From contig JAUJOH010000001.1 in the NCBI GenBank assembly GCA_030447745.1, positions 301,139 to 361,024 of the forward strand: 59,886 nt of DNA. Reading direction: 5' to 3'. Below the pieces are notes generated by a model. The model was not told where the DNA came from and made no database searches. It saw only the letters and a program-made list of their open reading frames with translations. The DNA is from Chloroflexota bacterium. Its GTDB lineage: Bacteria; Chloroflexota; Limnocylindria; Limnocylindrales; CSP1-4. Shown here piece after piece: positions 44,324 through 54,677 of the stretch. Numbering within the stretch: the stretch's first letter is position 1; every line of letters begins with the position of its first letter. The position numbers and the translations under genes were made by a program.

Positions 44324-45535
44324 CCACGGTCGCCGGCGCGCCGCCGCGCTCGGACCACGTCTCGACGACGGTCATCGAGGAGATCGCCCTGCCGGCCGCC
44401 GCGCGGCCGCGCAGGTCGACGTGGCGAGCGTCCGCTGCTCGAGGTGCGTGGACTGCGGACGTCGTTCCACACCCGCGACGGCGTGGTCCGCGCGGTCGAC
44501 GGCATCGACTTCCACGTCGATCGCGGCGAGATCATGGGCCTCGTCGGCGAGTCCGGCTGCGGCAAGAGCGTGACCAGCCTGTCCATCATGGGCCTCGTCG
44601 CCAGGCCCGGGCGCGTCGAGGCCGGCGAGGTCGTCTTCGACGGCAAGGACCTGCTCAAGCTCACGGCGAGGAGATGCGGCGGCTGCGCGGGGACCGGATC
44701 GCGATGATCTTCCAGCAGCCGACGTCGTCGCTCAACCCGGTCTGGGACGTCGGCACCCAGGTCACCGAGGTCCTGCGGGTCCATCGCAACATGAAGCGCC
44801 GCCCCGCCTGGAGCGCGCCCGCGAGCTGCTCGAGATGGTCGGCATTCCGGACCCGGATCGGCGGCTCAAGGCCTACCCGCATGAGATGTCCGGCGGCATG
44901 GCCCAGCGCGTGATGATCGCCATGGCCCTCGCGTGCGAGCCGGAGCTGCTGATCGCGGACGAGCCGACCACGGCGCTCGACGTGACGATCCAGGCGCAGA
45001 TCCTCGACCTGATGCGGAACCTTCGCGACGTGACCGGGACGGCGATCATCCTGATCACCCACGATCTCGGCGTCGTCGCCGAGATGTGCGACCGCGTCGC
45101 CGTCATGTACGCCGGCGAGATCGTCGAGCAGACCGACGTGACGTCGCTCTTCCGCGACCCGCTCCATCCCTACACCCGCGGCCTCATCGGGTCGATCCCC
45201 GTGGTCGGCGACGTCAAGGAGGAGCTGGCGGTCATCCCGGGCGCGGTGCCGAACCTGATCGACCTGCCGCGCGGGTGCCGTTTCGCGCCCCGCTGCGCCG
45301 CCCGCGTCGCGGAGGACGTGACCATCGCCACGGACGTCCATCCGGCGCTCCGCGGCGTCGGCCAGGGACACGACGTGCGCTGCTGGCTCTACCACGACGC
45401 GGCCGGCCGGCTGATGCCGCGCGCGCCGCACGCCGTCCGCAAACCGGGACGTCCGCCGCCGTCGCAACCGGGGCCGCGGGGGCGATGGCCCCAGGCGCCG
45501 ACACCGGCGCGGCCTCGACGTGGAGTCACGGATGA
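44320..45535 (+). pseudogene. Peptide ABC transporter ATPase, DppD/OppD type (frameshifted)
   Basis: ATPase subunit on the cytoplasmic face. Visible: [29 protein letters not shown], Walker [17 protein letters not shown], the Q-loop [16 protein letters not shown], signature [16 protein letters not shown], Walker [15 protein letters not shown] and the switch [12 protein letters not shown]. The C-terminal oligopeptide extension includes [13 protein letters not shown]. Frame changes near 44430, 44670, 44810 and 45420 divide these. Start and stop both overlap neighbours as ATGA, so the original gene structure is clear. About 404 residues if restored. Confidence 0.8.
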
Positions 45536-46637
45536 GCGCCGTCGCCGGCCCGCCGGTGCGGCTGCGGCCGCCCGCGGCGGCGGCCGTTCGTCGAGGTTCG
45601 CAACCTCGTCAAGCACTTCCCGATCCGCGGCGGCGTCCTGCAGCGGACGATCGCGGTCGTCCAGGCGGTCGACGACGTGAGCTTCGACATCCGGCCGGGA
45701 GAGACGCTCGGGCTCGTCGGCGAGTCCGGCTGCGGCAAGACGACCGTCGGGCGCCTGCTCCTGCGTCTCATCGACGTCACGGGCGGGACGGTCCACTTCG
45801 ACGGTCGCGACATCACGAGACTGACCGGCGCCGCGCTCCGCCCGTACCGGCGGCGGATGCAGATCATCTTCCAGGACCCGTACGCCTCGCTCGACCCCCG
45901 AACGCCGATCAGCGACTCGATCGGCGAGGGCCTCCGGATCCATGCGCTGGGGACGCCGGCCGAGCGACGGGCGAAGGTGGCGGCGCATGATGGACATGGT
46001 GGGGCTGATGCCCTACCACGCACGGCGCTACCCGCACGAGTTCAGCGGCGGCCAGCGCCAGCGGATCGGGATCGCCCGGGCGCTCGTCCTCGAGCCCGAC
46101 CTCGTCGTGTGCGACGAGCCGGTGTCGGCGCTCGACGTGTCGATCCAGGCGCAGGTGCTGAACCTGCTCAAGTCGCTCCAGGGCGAGCTCGGGCTGACCT
46201 ACGTCTTCATCGCCCACAACATGGGCGTCGTCGAGCACATCAGCGACCGGGTCGCCGTGATGTACCTCGGCAAGATCACCGAGCTGGCCGACCGGCGCGA
46301 GATCTTCCGGCAGCCCGAGCACCCGTACAGCCAGGCGCTGATGTCGGCCATCCCGATCCCGGATCCCGCGCTCCGGCGCCAGCGGGTCATCCTGAAGGGC
46401 GACGTGCCGAGCCCCGTCAACCCGCCGTCCGGGTGCCGCTTCAACCCGCGCTGCCAGCTGCGGGCGGAGCTCGGCGGACCGGAGATCTGCGTCACGAACG
46501 AGCCGCCGCTCATCTCGCTCGAGCGCGGGACGGAGCACGAGGCGGCCTGCCACTTCCGCGGTCCCGGCGGGGAGGAGCGGATGCGCGCGCGCGCGCCTGC
46601 GCACCGGCAGGCCTGGCGGCGCGGCGCACCTGGCTGA
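45532..46637 (+). pseudogene. Peptide ABC transporter ATPase, DppF/OppF type (frameshifted)
   Basis: Second ATPase. [20 protein letters not shown], Walker [33 protein letters not shown], signature [16 protein letters not shown], Walker [15 protein letters not shown], and the C-terminal [16 protein letters not shown] motif. Shifts near 45590 and 45975 break the frame; 45942-46637 is a clean 230-residue stretch. About 367 residues if restored. Last gene of the plus-strand locus, giving the canonical order SBP-B-C-D-F. Confidence 0.8.
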
Positions 46638-47476
46638 GGATCGGCGCGGCTCCCGGCGCCTGTGGCTCGCTGACGGACCGCCGCGGCTCTGCGGACCGCC
46701 CGCGGTCCGCACGCCCCAGCGCACGCCGGTCCCGGCGTGGCTGCCGCCCCTGGCGACCCAGCCGGCGAGCGCTGCCTGGCCGATCGGCGCCGTCAGCCCG
46801 CGATCCCGGCTCGCAGTTGCGATCCCCGGCGCGTCCCCGGCGTCTATCGCCGTCCGCCTCCGCAAGACTGCCGGCTGGCGGTCGACGATCTCGCCCGGGG
46901 CGGCCGGCGTCGATCGCCGCCCTGCAGACCGTCGCGACGCGGTCCGTTGGGGAGCAGGACGTCGACGCCCGCCAGCCGGCCGGCCAGCCCGGCGCATCGG
47001 GCCAGATCGATCTCGAGCTCGCGACGCCGACGCCGGCCATCCCCTTGCCGCCCGGCGTCCGCGGCGCCGAGTGCCTCGCTGGCCGAGGACGGCGCTGAAG
47101 TCGTTGATCCCCTTGGACCTCGACGTCCGCAGCCGGTCGCGCAGGCCTCGGCTGCCGGAGGCCCCGGGCAGGCCGTGGCGTCGGGCCTCGCGCCGGAGGC
47201 GCCGGGAGCCCGGGGCCGGCGCGCTCGCCGCGGCAGATCCGATCGAGGCTGCCTCCGAGGCTCGTGCGCCCGGCGTGCCCATCGGCGCCGGCGCGGTGCC
47301 GCCGCAGGCGACCGAGAGCGTCGCAACCGTTGCGATCACGCGACCGGCCGTCGCGGCGCGAGGGGCAGCACCACGAGGTCGGCGCCGGCGCGCCGCCGCA
47401 GGCCCGAGCGTCGCAACGGCGCGGCGCCCCGGCTCGGACGCGGGCGGGGAACCGGCGGACGCGCGGGGCCGGGGCC
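46638..47476. other. Gene-poor gap between two convergent ABC loci
   Basis: 839 bases between the convergent ATPase genes. No intact gene. On the minus strand, 47301-47345 encodes VIATVATLSVACGG, which looks like a lipoprotein signal peptide with a lipobox, and the following DNA keeps protein-like short runs ([25 protein letters not shown]) in changing frames down to about 46900. I infer the remains of a minus-strand lipoprotein gene, or a gene with many sequence errors; family unknown. Confidence 0.35.
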
Positions 47477-48640
47477 TCATTCCGCGGCGGCGACGGCCGT
47501 CTCGATGACGTCCTGGGTTGCGGCCACCTGCTCGACCTTCTCGCGGTCGATCTCCTCCGCCCAATGGCAGGCGGCCCGGTGGCCGCCGCCCGTTCCGACG
47601 GGCCGGAGCGGCGGCTCCTCGGTCGCGCAGTTCTCCGGGTTTCCGAGCCGCTCGCGGAGCCAGCACCGGGTGTGGAACCGGCACCCGGCCGGCGGCGCCG
47701 CCGGCGACGGCACGTCACCCTTGAGGACGAGGCGCTTCTTCCGCCGGCGCGGGTCCGGCTCGGGGATCGCCGACAGCAGCGCGACGGTGTACGGGTGGCG
47801 CGGGTCGCGGTAGAGCTGCTCGACCGATCCCAGCTCGACGACCTTGCCCAGGTACATCACCCCGACCCGGTCGCTGAAGTACTGGACGACCGACAGGTTG
47901 TGGCTGATGAACAGATAGGTCAGGTTGAAGTCGCGGCGCAGGTCCAGGAGCAGGTTGAGGACCTGGCTCTGGATCGAAACGTCCAGCGCGGAGACCGGCT
48001 CGTCGCAGACGACGAAGTCCGGGTTCAGGGCGAGGGCGCGGGCAATCCCGACGCGCTGCCGCTGCCCGCCGGAGAACTCGTGCGGGTAGCGCCGGGTGTA
48101 CGCACGGCGCAGCCCCACCACCTCGAGCGAGTCGCCCACCTTCTTGTCGCGCTCCGTGCGATCGGAGACGCCCTGCGCCAGCAGGCCCTCACCGATGATG
48201 TCGCTGATCGGCATCCGCGGGTTCAGCGAGCCGAACGGGTCCTGGAAGATGATCTGCATCTTGCGGCGCAGGGGTCTCAGCTCGTCCTGGCTGAGCTTCG
48301 TGACGTCGCGACCGGCGAACATGACCGATCCCTCGGTCGGCTCGACGAGGCGCAGCAGCGACCGGCCGAGCGTCGTCTTGCCGCAGCCGGACTCGCCGAC
48401 GAGGCTGAAGATCTCGCCCGGCTGGACGTCGAACTCCACGCCGTCGACCGCGTAGACCGTGGCGATCTGGCGCTTGAGCAGACCGCCGTGGATCGGGAAG
48501 TGCTTCTTGAGACCCCGGACCGAGAGGATCGGTTCGGCCGTGCCCCGGGCGTCTGCTCCCCCTCCCGCCCGGGTGAGGTACGGATCGACGGGCTGGCTGC
48601 CGCCTCCGGCGGGCGCATCCATCGGCGCGGTCCCATCCAC
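47477..48640 (-). CDS. Peptide ABC transporter ATPase, OppF/DppF type
   Basis: Energises uptake with its DppD-type partner. ILSVRGLKKHFPIHGGLLKRQ starts the domain; Walker [21 protein letters not shown]-loop IIFQDPFGSLNPR, signature [16 protein letters not shown], Walker [15 protein letters not shown], switch FISHNLSVV. The C-terminal peptide-transporter extension has PPAGCRFHTRCWLRERLG with the two cysteines. 387 residues. The GTG start follows the TAG of the upstream ATPase without a gap. Intact, in contrast to its relative in the plus-strand locus. Confidence 0.95.
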   Translation of the reverse strand: MDGTAPMDAPAGGGSQPVDPYLTRAGGGADARGTAEPILSVRGLKKHFPIHGGLLKRQIATVYAVDGVEFDVQPGEIFSLVGESGCGKTTLGRSLLRLVEPTEGSVMFAGRDVTKLSQDELRPLRRKMQIIFQDPFGSLNPRMPISDIIGEGLLAQGVSDRTERDKKVGDSLEVVGLRRAYTRRYPHEFSGGQRQRVGIARALALNPDFVVCDEPVSALDVSIQSQVLNLLLDLRRDFNLTYLFISHNLSVVQYFSDRVGVMYLGKVVELGSVEQLYRDPRHPYTVALLSAIPEPDPRRRKKRLVLKGDVPSPAAPPAGCRFHTRCWLRERLGNPENCATEEPPLRPVGTGGGHRAACHWAEEIDREKVEQVAATQDVIETAVAAAE

Positions 48641-49740
<1,100 letters not shown>

Positions 49741-49744
<4 letters not shown>

Positions 49745-50703
49745 GCCCGCGACCGCGGGTCGAACGCGTCGCGCAGCCCGTCACCCACGAAGTTCACGGC
49801 CAGCACCGTGAGGATGATCGCGAAGCCCGGGAAGAACGGCCACCACCAGTTGCCGAGCGGGATGAACGTCAGGGCGTTCGAGAGGATGTTGCCCCACGTC
49901 GGCGAGGTGGGGCTGACGCCGAAGCCGAGGAAGCTCACGAACGCCTCGCCGATGATGTTGCCGGCCACGATCAGCGAGGCCGACACGACGATCGGGCTGA
50001 ACGCGTTCGGCAGGATGTGCCGGAAGATGATCCGCCGGTCGCGCACGCCGACGGCCCGTGCCGCCTCGACGAACTCGCGCTCCCGGATCGACAGGAACAG
50101 GCTCCGGACGAGCCGGCTGATGCCCATCCAGCTGAAGACACCGAAGATGATCACGATCGTCATGACGTTGCCGCCACCGAAGAAGCGGGCGGCGACGAGA
50201 ATCACGAACAGGATCGGCAGGCTCAGCATCACGTCGACGATCCGCATCAGCAGGTTGTCGAGGAACCCGCCCGCGTAGCCCGCGACCGAGCCGACCAGCG
50301 TCCCGATCGTCACGCCGATGAGCATGCTCGAGAAGCCGATGAACAGCGACGTGCGCGCCCCGTTCACGACCAGGTGCAGCACGTCGCGCTGCAGCCCGCC
50401 GGTCTCGCCGAACGGGTGGGTCAGCGACGGGCCGCGGCCCTCGTAGACCGTCACGTCCGGCCGCGGGATGGTGTTGAACTCGAACGGCGCGAGCAGCGGA
50501 CCCACGATCGCGACCGTGACCAGCGTGCCGAGGATGCCCAGGCCAAGGAGTGCCAGGCGGTGCCTCCGGAACTTGCGCCAGGCAAGCTGGAACTGGCTGA
50601 GCGACTCGAGGCCAACCTCGTAGTCCGCCCCCGCTTCGTCGGCCCGTCGGTCGATGTCGGCGACGGTCGTCTCGGCGACCGCGCGGTTGAGCTCCTGGAC
50701 CAT
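49741..50703 (-). CDS. Peptide ABC transporter permease, OppC/DppC type
   Basis: 320 residues. A cytoplasmic N-terminal stretch of about 50 residues precedes helix 1 ([22 protein letters not shown]). Further helices include [32 protein letters not shown] and [11 protein letters not shown]. The EAA loop is [33 protein letters not shown], and the end [17 protein letters not shown] is typical. Between helices 1 and 2 lies an external loop with [23 protein letters not shown]. Separated from oppB by 13 bases. Intact. Confidence 0.95.
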
Positions 50704-50716
50704 GGGGTGGACGACC

Positions 50717-51856
50717 TCAGTACTTGATGCGCGGGTCGACGAACGCGTAGGCGACGTCTGCCAGAAGGTTGGCCAGCACGACGACGGTCGAGGAGATCAG
50801 CAGGACGCCCATCAGGACCGGGTAGTCGAAGTTCCGCGTGGCGTCGATCGTCAGGTTGCCGATCCCCGGCCAGGAGAAGATCGTCTCGGTCACGATCGCG
50901 CCCGTGAACAGGAACGGGATCTCGAGCCCGATGTTCGTCAGGACCGGCAGCATCGCATTGCGGAGCGCGTGCTTGAAGGTGACCGCCCGCCCCGGCAGCC
51001 CCTTGGCCTTCGCCGTGCGGACGTAGTCCTGGTTGAGCGCCTCGAGCATGCTCGCGCGGACGAACCGCGAGTCGCCCGCGATGTTGACCACGACGAGCGT
51101 GAAGACCGGCAGGATCAGGTGCTTGCCGATGTCGAGCACGGCCTCCACCGGCTCGCGACCGAAGTACGCCCAGTAGGCCTCGCTGCCGAAGGGCGGGGAA
51201 AGCCGCGTGTTCGTCATCCCGCCAGCGGGCAGGATGTTCAGGCCCGGTCCGGCGAAGATGAAGATGAGCATGATCCCGAGCCAGAAGGTGGGCATGGCAA
51301 AGCCCACGTAGGCGAAGACCGTCGCCGCCTGGTCGAAGAACGAGTAGCGGTGGATCGCCGCGTAGACGCCCATCAGGACGGCGATCCCGATCCAGATGAC
51401 GAGGGCGAACGCGGCCAGGATGAACGTCGGCAGGGCGGCCCGGGCGATCATGTTGGAGACGTACTGCCCGGACTGGACCGAGAACCCGAAGTCGCCGTGC
51501 AGGACGCCGTTCGAGGACCCGCTGATCGGCTCCGGGAGGAAGTTCGGCCAGCCGCTGGGGCCGAGCAACGCGGCCGGGTTCGGGACGTGGTCGAGGATCG
51601 GGGCGTCCGAGACGACGGGGTTCTCGACGTCCGGGTTGCAGAAGCCCATCCAGCGGCAGTACTGGACCGGCCACGGCTGATCGAGGCCCCACGCCTTGAG
51701 GAACCGCTCCCGGACCTCGTTGGTGATCCGCGGGTTGTTGGCGAACCGGCTCTCCGGCCCGCCCGGGGCAAGGGCGAGGATCAGGTAGGTGATGATCGTG
51801 ACGCCGAACAGGACCGGGATCGCCTGGGCGACCCGGCGGACCACGTACTTCGTCAT
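50717..51856 (-). CDS. Peptide ABC transporter permease, OppB/DppB type
   Basis: 379 residues, longer than the typical 310-330 because of a large periplasmic insert (about residues 50-130, rich in Pro, Asn and Trp) after the first helix YVVRRVAQAIPVLFGVTIITYLILALAPG. Helices around FILAAFALVIWIGIAVLMG and WLGIMLIFIFAGPG follow, then the EAA loop ALNQDYVRTAKAKGLPGRAVTFKHALRNAMLPVLT, and DVAYAFVDPRIKY at the end. It is 180 bases after the binding-protein gene, with a strong hairpin in that gap. Intact. Confidence 0.95.
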   Translation of the reverse strand: MTKYVVRRVAQAIPVLFGVTIITYLILALAPGGPESRFANNPRITNEVRERFLKAWGLDQPWPVQYCRWMGFCNPDVENPVVSDAPILDHVPNPAALLGPSGWPNFLPEPISGSSNGVLHGDFGFSVQSGQYVSNMIARAALPTFILAAFALVIWIGIAVLMGVYAAIHRYSFFDQAATVFAYVGFAMPTFWLGIMLIFIFAGPGLNILPAGGMTNTRLSPPFGSEAYWAYFGREPVEAVLDIGKHLILPVFTLVVVNIAGDSRFVRASMLEALNQDYVRTAKAKGLPGRAVTFKHALRNAMLPVLTNIGLEIPFLFTGAIVTETIFSWPGIGNLTIDATRNFDYPVLMGVLLISSTVVVLANLLADVAYAFVDPRIKY

Positions 51857-51965
51857 CGGCGCACCGCCAGCTTCATCGGTTTGCGTGGACCTGTGTGGTC
51901 TTGGATACGGACTGACAGCCGCCGTGGTTCACGTGGCGTGCACGGTACACCGCCGGCCCGGATAT

Positions 51966-52000
51966 GGCTCGGGGCGCCCGCGAAGCGGACGCCCCGAGCC
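51966..52000 (-). terminator. Strong hairpin between SBP and permease genes
   Basis: GGCTCGGGGCGTCCGC pairs with GCGGGCGCCCCGAGCC, a 16-bp stem with one G-U pair and a 3-base loop, 35 bases after the SBP stop. No T-tract follows. Such hairpins after the first gene commonly raise the level of binding protein over permease by partial termination or by protecting the upstream mRNA. Confidence 0.65.
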
Positions 52001-52035
52001 CGTGGCTCACGATCGGTGGCCCGAGGGCCGAGCGA

Positions 52036-53913
52036 TCAGCCGCCTTCCTCGATGAACCAGTCGACGGCGTTCCACGTGGGACCCGCCTGCGTCGGGTTGG
52101 CGAAGAAGTTGCCGAGCTCGGGGCTGACCAGCTCGACGTTCTTGCGGTAGTAGAGCGGGATCTCGACCGTCTTCTCGACGTAGGCCGCCTGGAAGTCGGC
52201 CATCGCGTCCCGGATCTCCTCGAAGTCGACGGTGTTCTTGACGGTGTCAAGCGCCTCGTCGATCTCGGGGTCGCTGACCTGTGCGTCGTTCGCGCCGTTG
52301 GGCTCGAACTGACTGCTGTGATAGCTGAAGTAGTTGCCGAGCGGGTCGATCGAGCTCGAGAAGGCGTGCTCCGCCAGGTCGAAGTTGCTCGTCGCGAGCG
52401 CGCACGGCGTGTCCGGCGTGGCCTCGTTGTAGTCGGCGAAGATCGCGCTCGCGTCAACCGGGTTGACGACGGTCTCGATCCCCACGTCCTTCAGCCAGCC
52501 GGCGATGAGGGCGAGCGTGTCGACGCGCACCTGGCGGGTCGTCGTGCACAGCTCGATCTTGGCCTGCAGGCCTTCCTTCTCCCGGATGCCGTCGCCGTCC
52601 TCGTCGGTCCAGCCGGCCTCTTCCAGGATCGTCCGTGCCTGCTCCGGGTCGAACGTCGCCGGCGGCTGGTCCGCGAAGAACCACGCGCCGGGGGAGATGT
52701 TCGTGTTGGCGACCTGGACGGTGCCGCCCAGGAGCCGGGTGTTGATCTCGTTCTTGTCGATCGCATAGGCGATCGCCTCGCGGAAGGCGGGATCCGCCGT
52801 CGGGCAGCCCTCGCCCCGGTCCTGGACGGCCTCGTTGCGCGAGCAGCCGCCGGTCTTGGTGGCCGGATCGAACTCGGTCTCGGACCAGTTCGGGCGCAGG
52901 AACTCGTACAGGAGGGCCGGGATCGCGCTGACTTCCTCGCCGAGATCCTGGACCTTCGGCATGTCGCTGTCCTGGAGGTCGGTGGCGAAGTCGACCTCGC
53001 CGCCGCGGTAGCCCGCGATCATGGCGTCGGCGTCCCCGTACCACTTGAAGATCAGGTTATCGAGATAGGCCGGGCCGTTGCGCGGCGAGAAGCTCTTGTA
53101 GTTGTCGTTGCGGGCCAGCCGAAGCTCCTGGCCCGGCGTGACCGACTGGAACGTGAAGGCGCCGCTGACCGGCATGTCCGCGACCTCCTCCGCCCGGAAG
53201 CCGGCGCCGGCCGTCTGGTCGGCGATCGGGATCTCCTCCAGGAAGTGACGCGGCAGCGGGGCGGTGACGAGGGTCAGGTAGCCCTCGTAGATGTTCTCGA
53301 AGTGGAGGATCATCTCGGTGTCCGAGGCGCACTCCCACTCCGTGATGTCTTCCCAGCCGGCGGTGATGACGCCGACGTTGTCCGGGTCGAGCACCCACTC
53401 CCAGGCGTACATGAAGTCGTCGCACGTGAGCGGCTCGCCGTCCGACCAGAGCAGGCCGTCCTTGAGCGTCCAGGTCACGGTCATGGCGTCGCCGTCCTGG
53501 CCGGGCACCTCGACGCGACCGTTCTCGGTGGTCGGGATGTCCTCGGCGAGATCCGCCATGTACTTGTAGTCATGGGTCAGCACGACAAGCGTGGCCCAGA
53601 CGGCCGACGCGACGTTGGCCTCGGTCACCTGACCGAGGTAGAACGGGTTGAACTGGTTGGCTTCCTGCCAGTCACCGATGATGACCTGGCCGCCCGGCGT
53701 CCCTTCTTCGACGACCTCGGGATACTCGGACTCGAAGAGGTTGATCTCGCCCGTCTGGCCACTCGCCGACGGTTCTCCGGAAGCGACGGCCGAAGCCGTC
53801 GGCGATCCGGGTTGCGAGGCGTCCGGGGACGCAGGGGTGGGGCTTGCCGCACCGCCGCATGCCGCGAACACGATCGTCGCGCCCGCGAACAACCCCAGTA
53901 GCCGTTTCCGCAT
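52036..53913 (-). CDS. Peptide ABC transporter substrate-binding lipoprotein
   Basis: SBP_bac_5 family, 625 residues, in the ordinary (not permuted) order. Signal peptide with lipobox FAAC (Cys19) and Ser/Pro linker, then GGQVIIGDWQEANQFNPFYLGQVTEANVASAVWATL, the DAMTVTWTLKDGLLWSDGEPLTCDDFMYAWEWV hinge strand, LRLARNDNYKSFSPRNGPAYLDNLIFKWYGD and FREAIAYAIDKNEI. Near residue 440 DEDGDGIREKEG resembles an EF-hand calcium loop, common in this SBP group. GGGAGG seven bases before the ATG supports the start. First gene of the operon. Ligand unknown; peptides likely. Confidence 0.94.
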   Translation of the reverse strand: MRKRLLGLFAGATIVFAACGGAASPTPASPDASQPGSPTASAVASGEPSASGQTGEINLFESEYPEVVEEGTPGGQVIIGDWQEANQFNPFYLGQVTEANVASAVWATLVVLTHDYKYMADLAEDIPTTENGRVEVPGQDGDAMTVTWTLKDGLLWSDGEPLTCDDFMYAWEWVLDPDNVGVITAGWEDITEWECASDTEMILHFENIYEGYLTLVTAPLPRHFLEEIPIADQTAGAGFRAEEVADMPVSGAFTFQSVTPGQELRLARNDNYKSFSPRNGPAYLDNLIFKWYGDADAMIAGYRGGEVDFATDLQDSDMPKVQDLGEEVSAIPALLYEFLRPNWSETEFDPATKTGGCSRNEAVQDRGEGCPTADPAFREAIAYAIDKNEINTRLLGGTVQVANTNISPGAWFFADQPPATFDPEQARTILEEAGWTDEDGDGIREKEGLQAKIELCTTTRQVRVDTLALIAGWLKDVGIETVVNPVDASAIFADYNEATPDTPCALATSNFDLAEHAFSSSIDPLGNYFSYHSSQFEPNGANDAQVSDPEIDEALDTVKNTVDFEEIRDAMADFQAAYVEKTVEIPLYYRKNVELVSPELGNFFANPTQAGPTWNAVDWFIEEGG

Positions 53914-54088
53914 CTAGTTTCCTCCCACTGAGTGTGTCTCCCCACACTTCTGGTCCGCAGGGCTGCCGCCTCGACCTCGTTCCGGCCTTCTGCCGGTCGC
54001 ACTACTCCCCGGGAAGTCCGGGGAGACAGGGGCCGGGAGGCGAGCACGAGCGAGCGCACGCGGTGCATGCGGCTTCTGCGCTGCCGGT

Positions 54089-54117
54089 ACTATGGGCACG
54101 GTGCCCACAGGTGTCAA
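54089..54117 (-). promoter_or_regulatory. Promoter of the minus-strand peptide ABC operon
   Basis: TTGACA (54117..54112), 17-base spacer, CATAGT (54094..54089) on the minus strand. The -35 overlaps the stop codon of the anti-sigma gene. About 175 bases of leader follow before the SBP ATG. Confidence 0.7.
54093..54107. promoter_or_regulatory. Operator-like palindrome within the promoter spacer
   Basis: TGGGCAC-G-GTGCCCA, a perfect 7-bp inverted repeat about a single centre base, placed between the -35 and -10 of the operon promoter. The position suits a repressor or a MerR-like activator site; the regulator is not in the window. Confidence 0.5.
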
Positions 54118-54677
54118 ATAGGCTCCGGCGGCCGTCCGGTCGGCTTGGCCGAAGGCACCTCCTTCCGTATCTGCGCGATCTCATCCGGGTAGGCGCGCGG
54201 GATGCTTCCGGCGTCCCGGGCGACCCGTGGCGAAGGCGGCAGACTGCCGTCACGGACGCCGGACAGGTAGTCGAACTCCCGGAGCTGCTGCGCGACGGTG
54301 CCCGGCACGGCGGGTGCCTGGGGCGGGGCGGCGGGCCCGCCGATCGTGACCGGCAGGACGAGGACCGCCGCGAGCATCGCGCTCGTCGCGAGACCGCCGA
54401 GCGACGCCCGCCAGCGCCACCGCTCCACCGGTCGGATGACGCGCGCCCGGAGCCGGAGCCAGGCATCCGCTGACGGCTCGACCGTCTCCAGATCGGCCTC
54501 GATGCGGCGCAGGGCGACGATCGCCAGCGCCACCTCGGCGAGCTCCCGCTCGCACCGGGCACAGCGCGCGAGGTGCTCGAGGGCGCTGCGCGTGCCCGGG
54601 CCCGTCGCCCGCCGATCGACCCAGTCGAGCAGGGCTGACTGGTGATCTGCGCAGGGGTGGCGGAAGGACAGGATCAC
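54114..54677 (-). CDS. Zinc-finger anti-sigma factor, membrane bound
   Basis: 187 residues. The ZAS signature His-x3-Cys-x2-Cys appears as HLARCARCERELAE near residues 35-48. One transmembrane helix, LGGLATSAMLAAVLVLPVTIGG (about 92-113), is followed by a Pro/Arg-rich extracytoplasmic part of about 70 residues. It overlaps the sigma gene stop by four bases, the standard sigma/anti-sigma arrangement. It should hold the ECF factor inactive until an envelope or redox signal. The signal is unknown. Confidence 0.85.
   Translation of the reverse strand: MILSFRHPCADHQSALLDWVDRRATGPGTRSALEHLARCARCERELAEVALAIVALRRIEADLETVEPSADAWLRLRARVIRPVERWRWRASLGGLATSAMLAAVLVLPVTIGGPAAPPQAPAVPGTVAQQLREFDYLSGVRDGSLPPSPRVARDAGSIPRAYPDEIAQIRKEVPSAKPTGRPPEPI

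Noticed and set aside
38155-46637. Mobile element causing the duplication
   Set aside because: No transposase, inverted repeats or target-site duplication were seen at the ends of the repeated unit.
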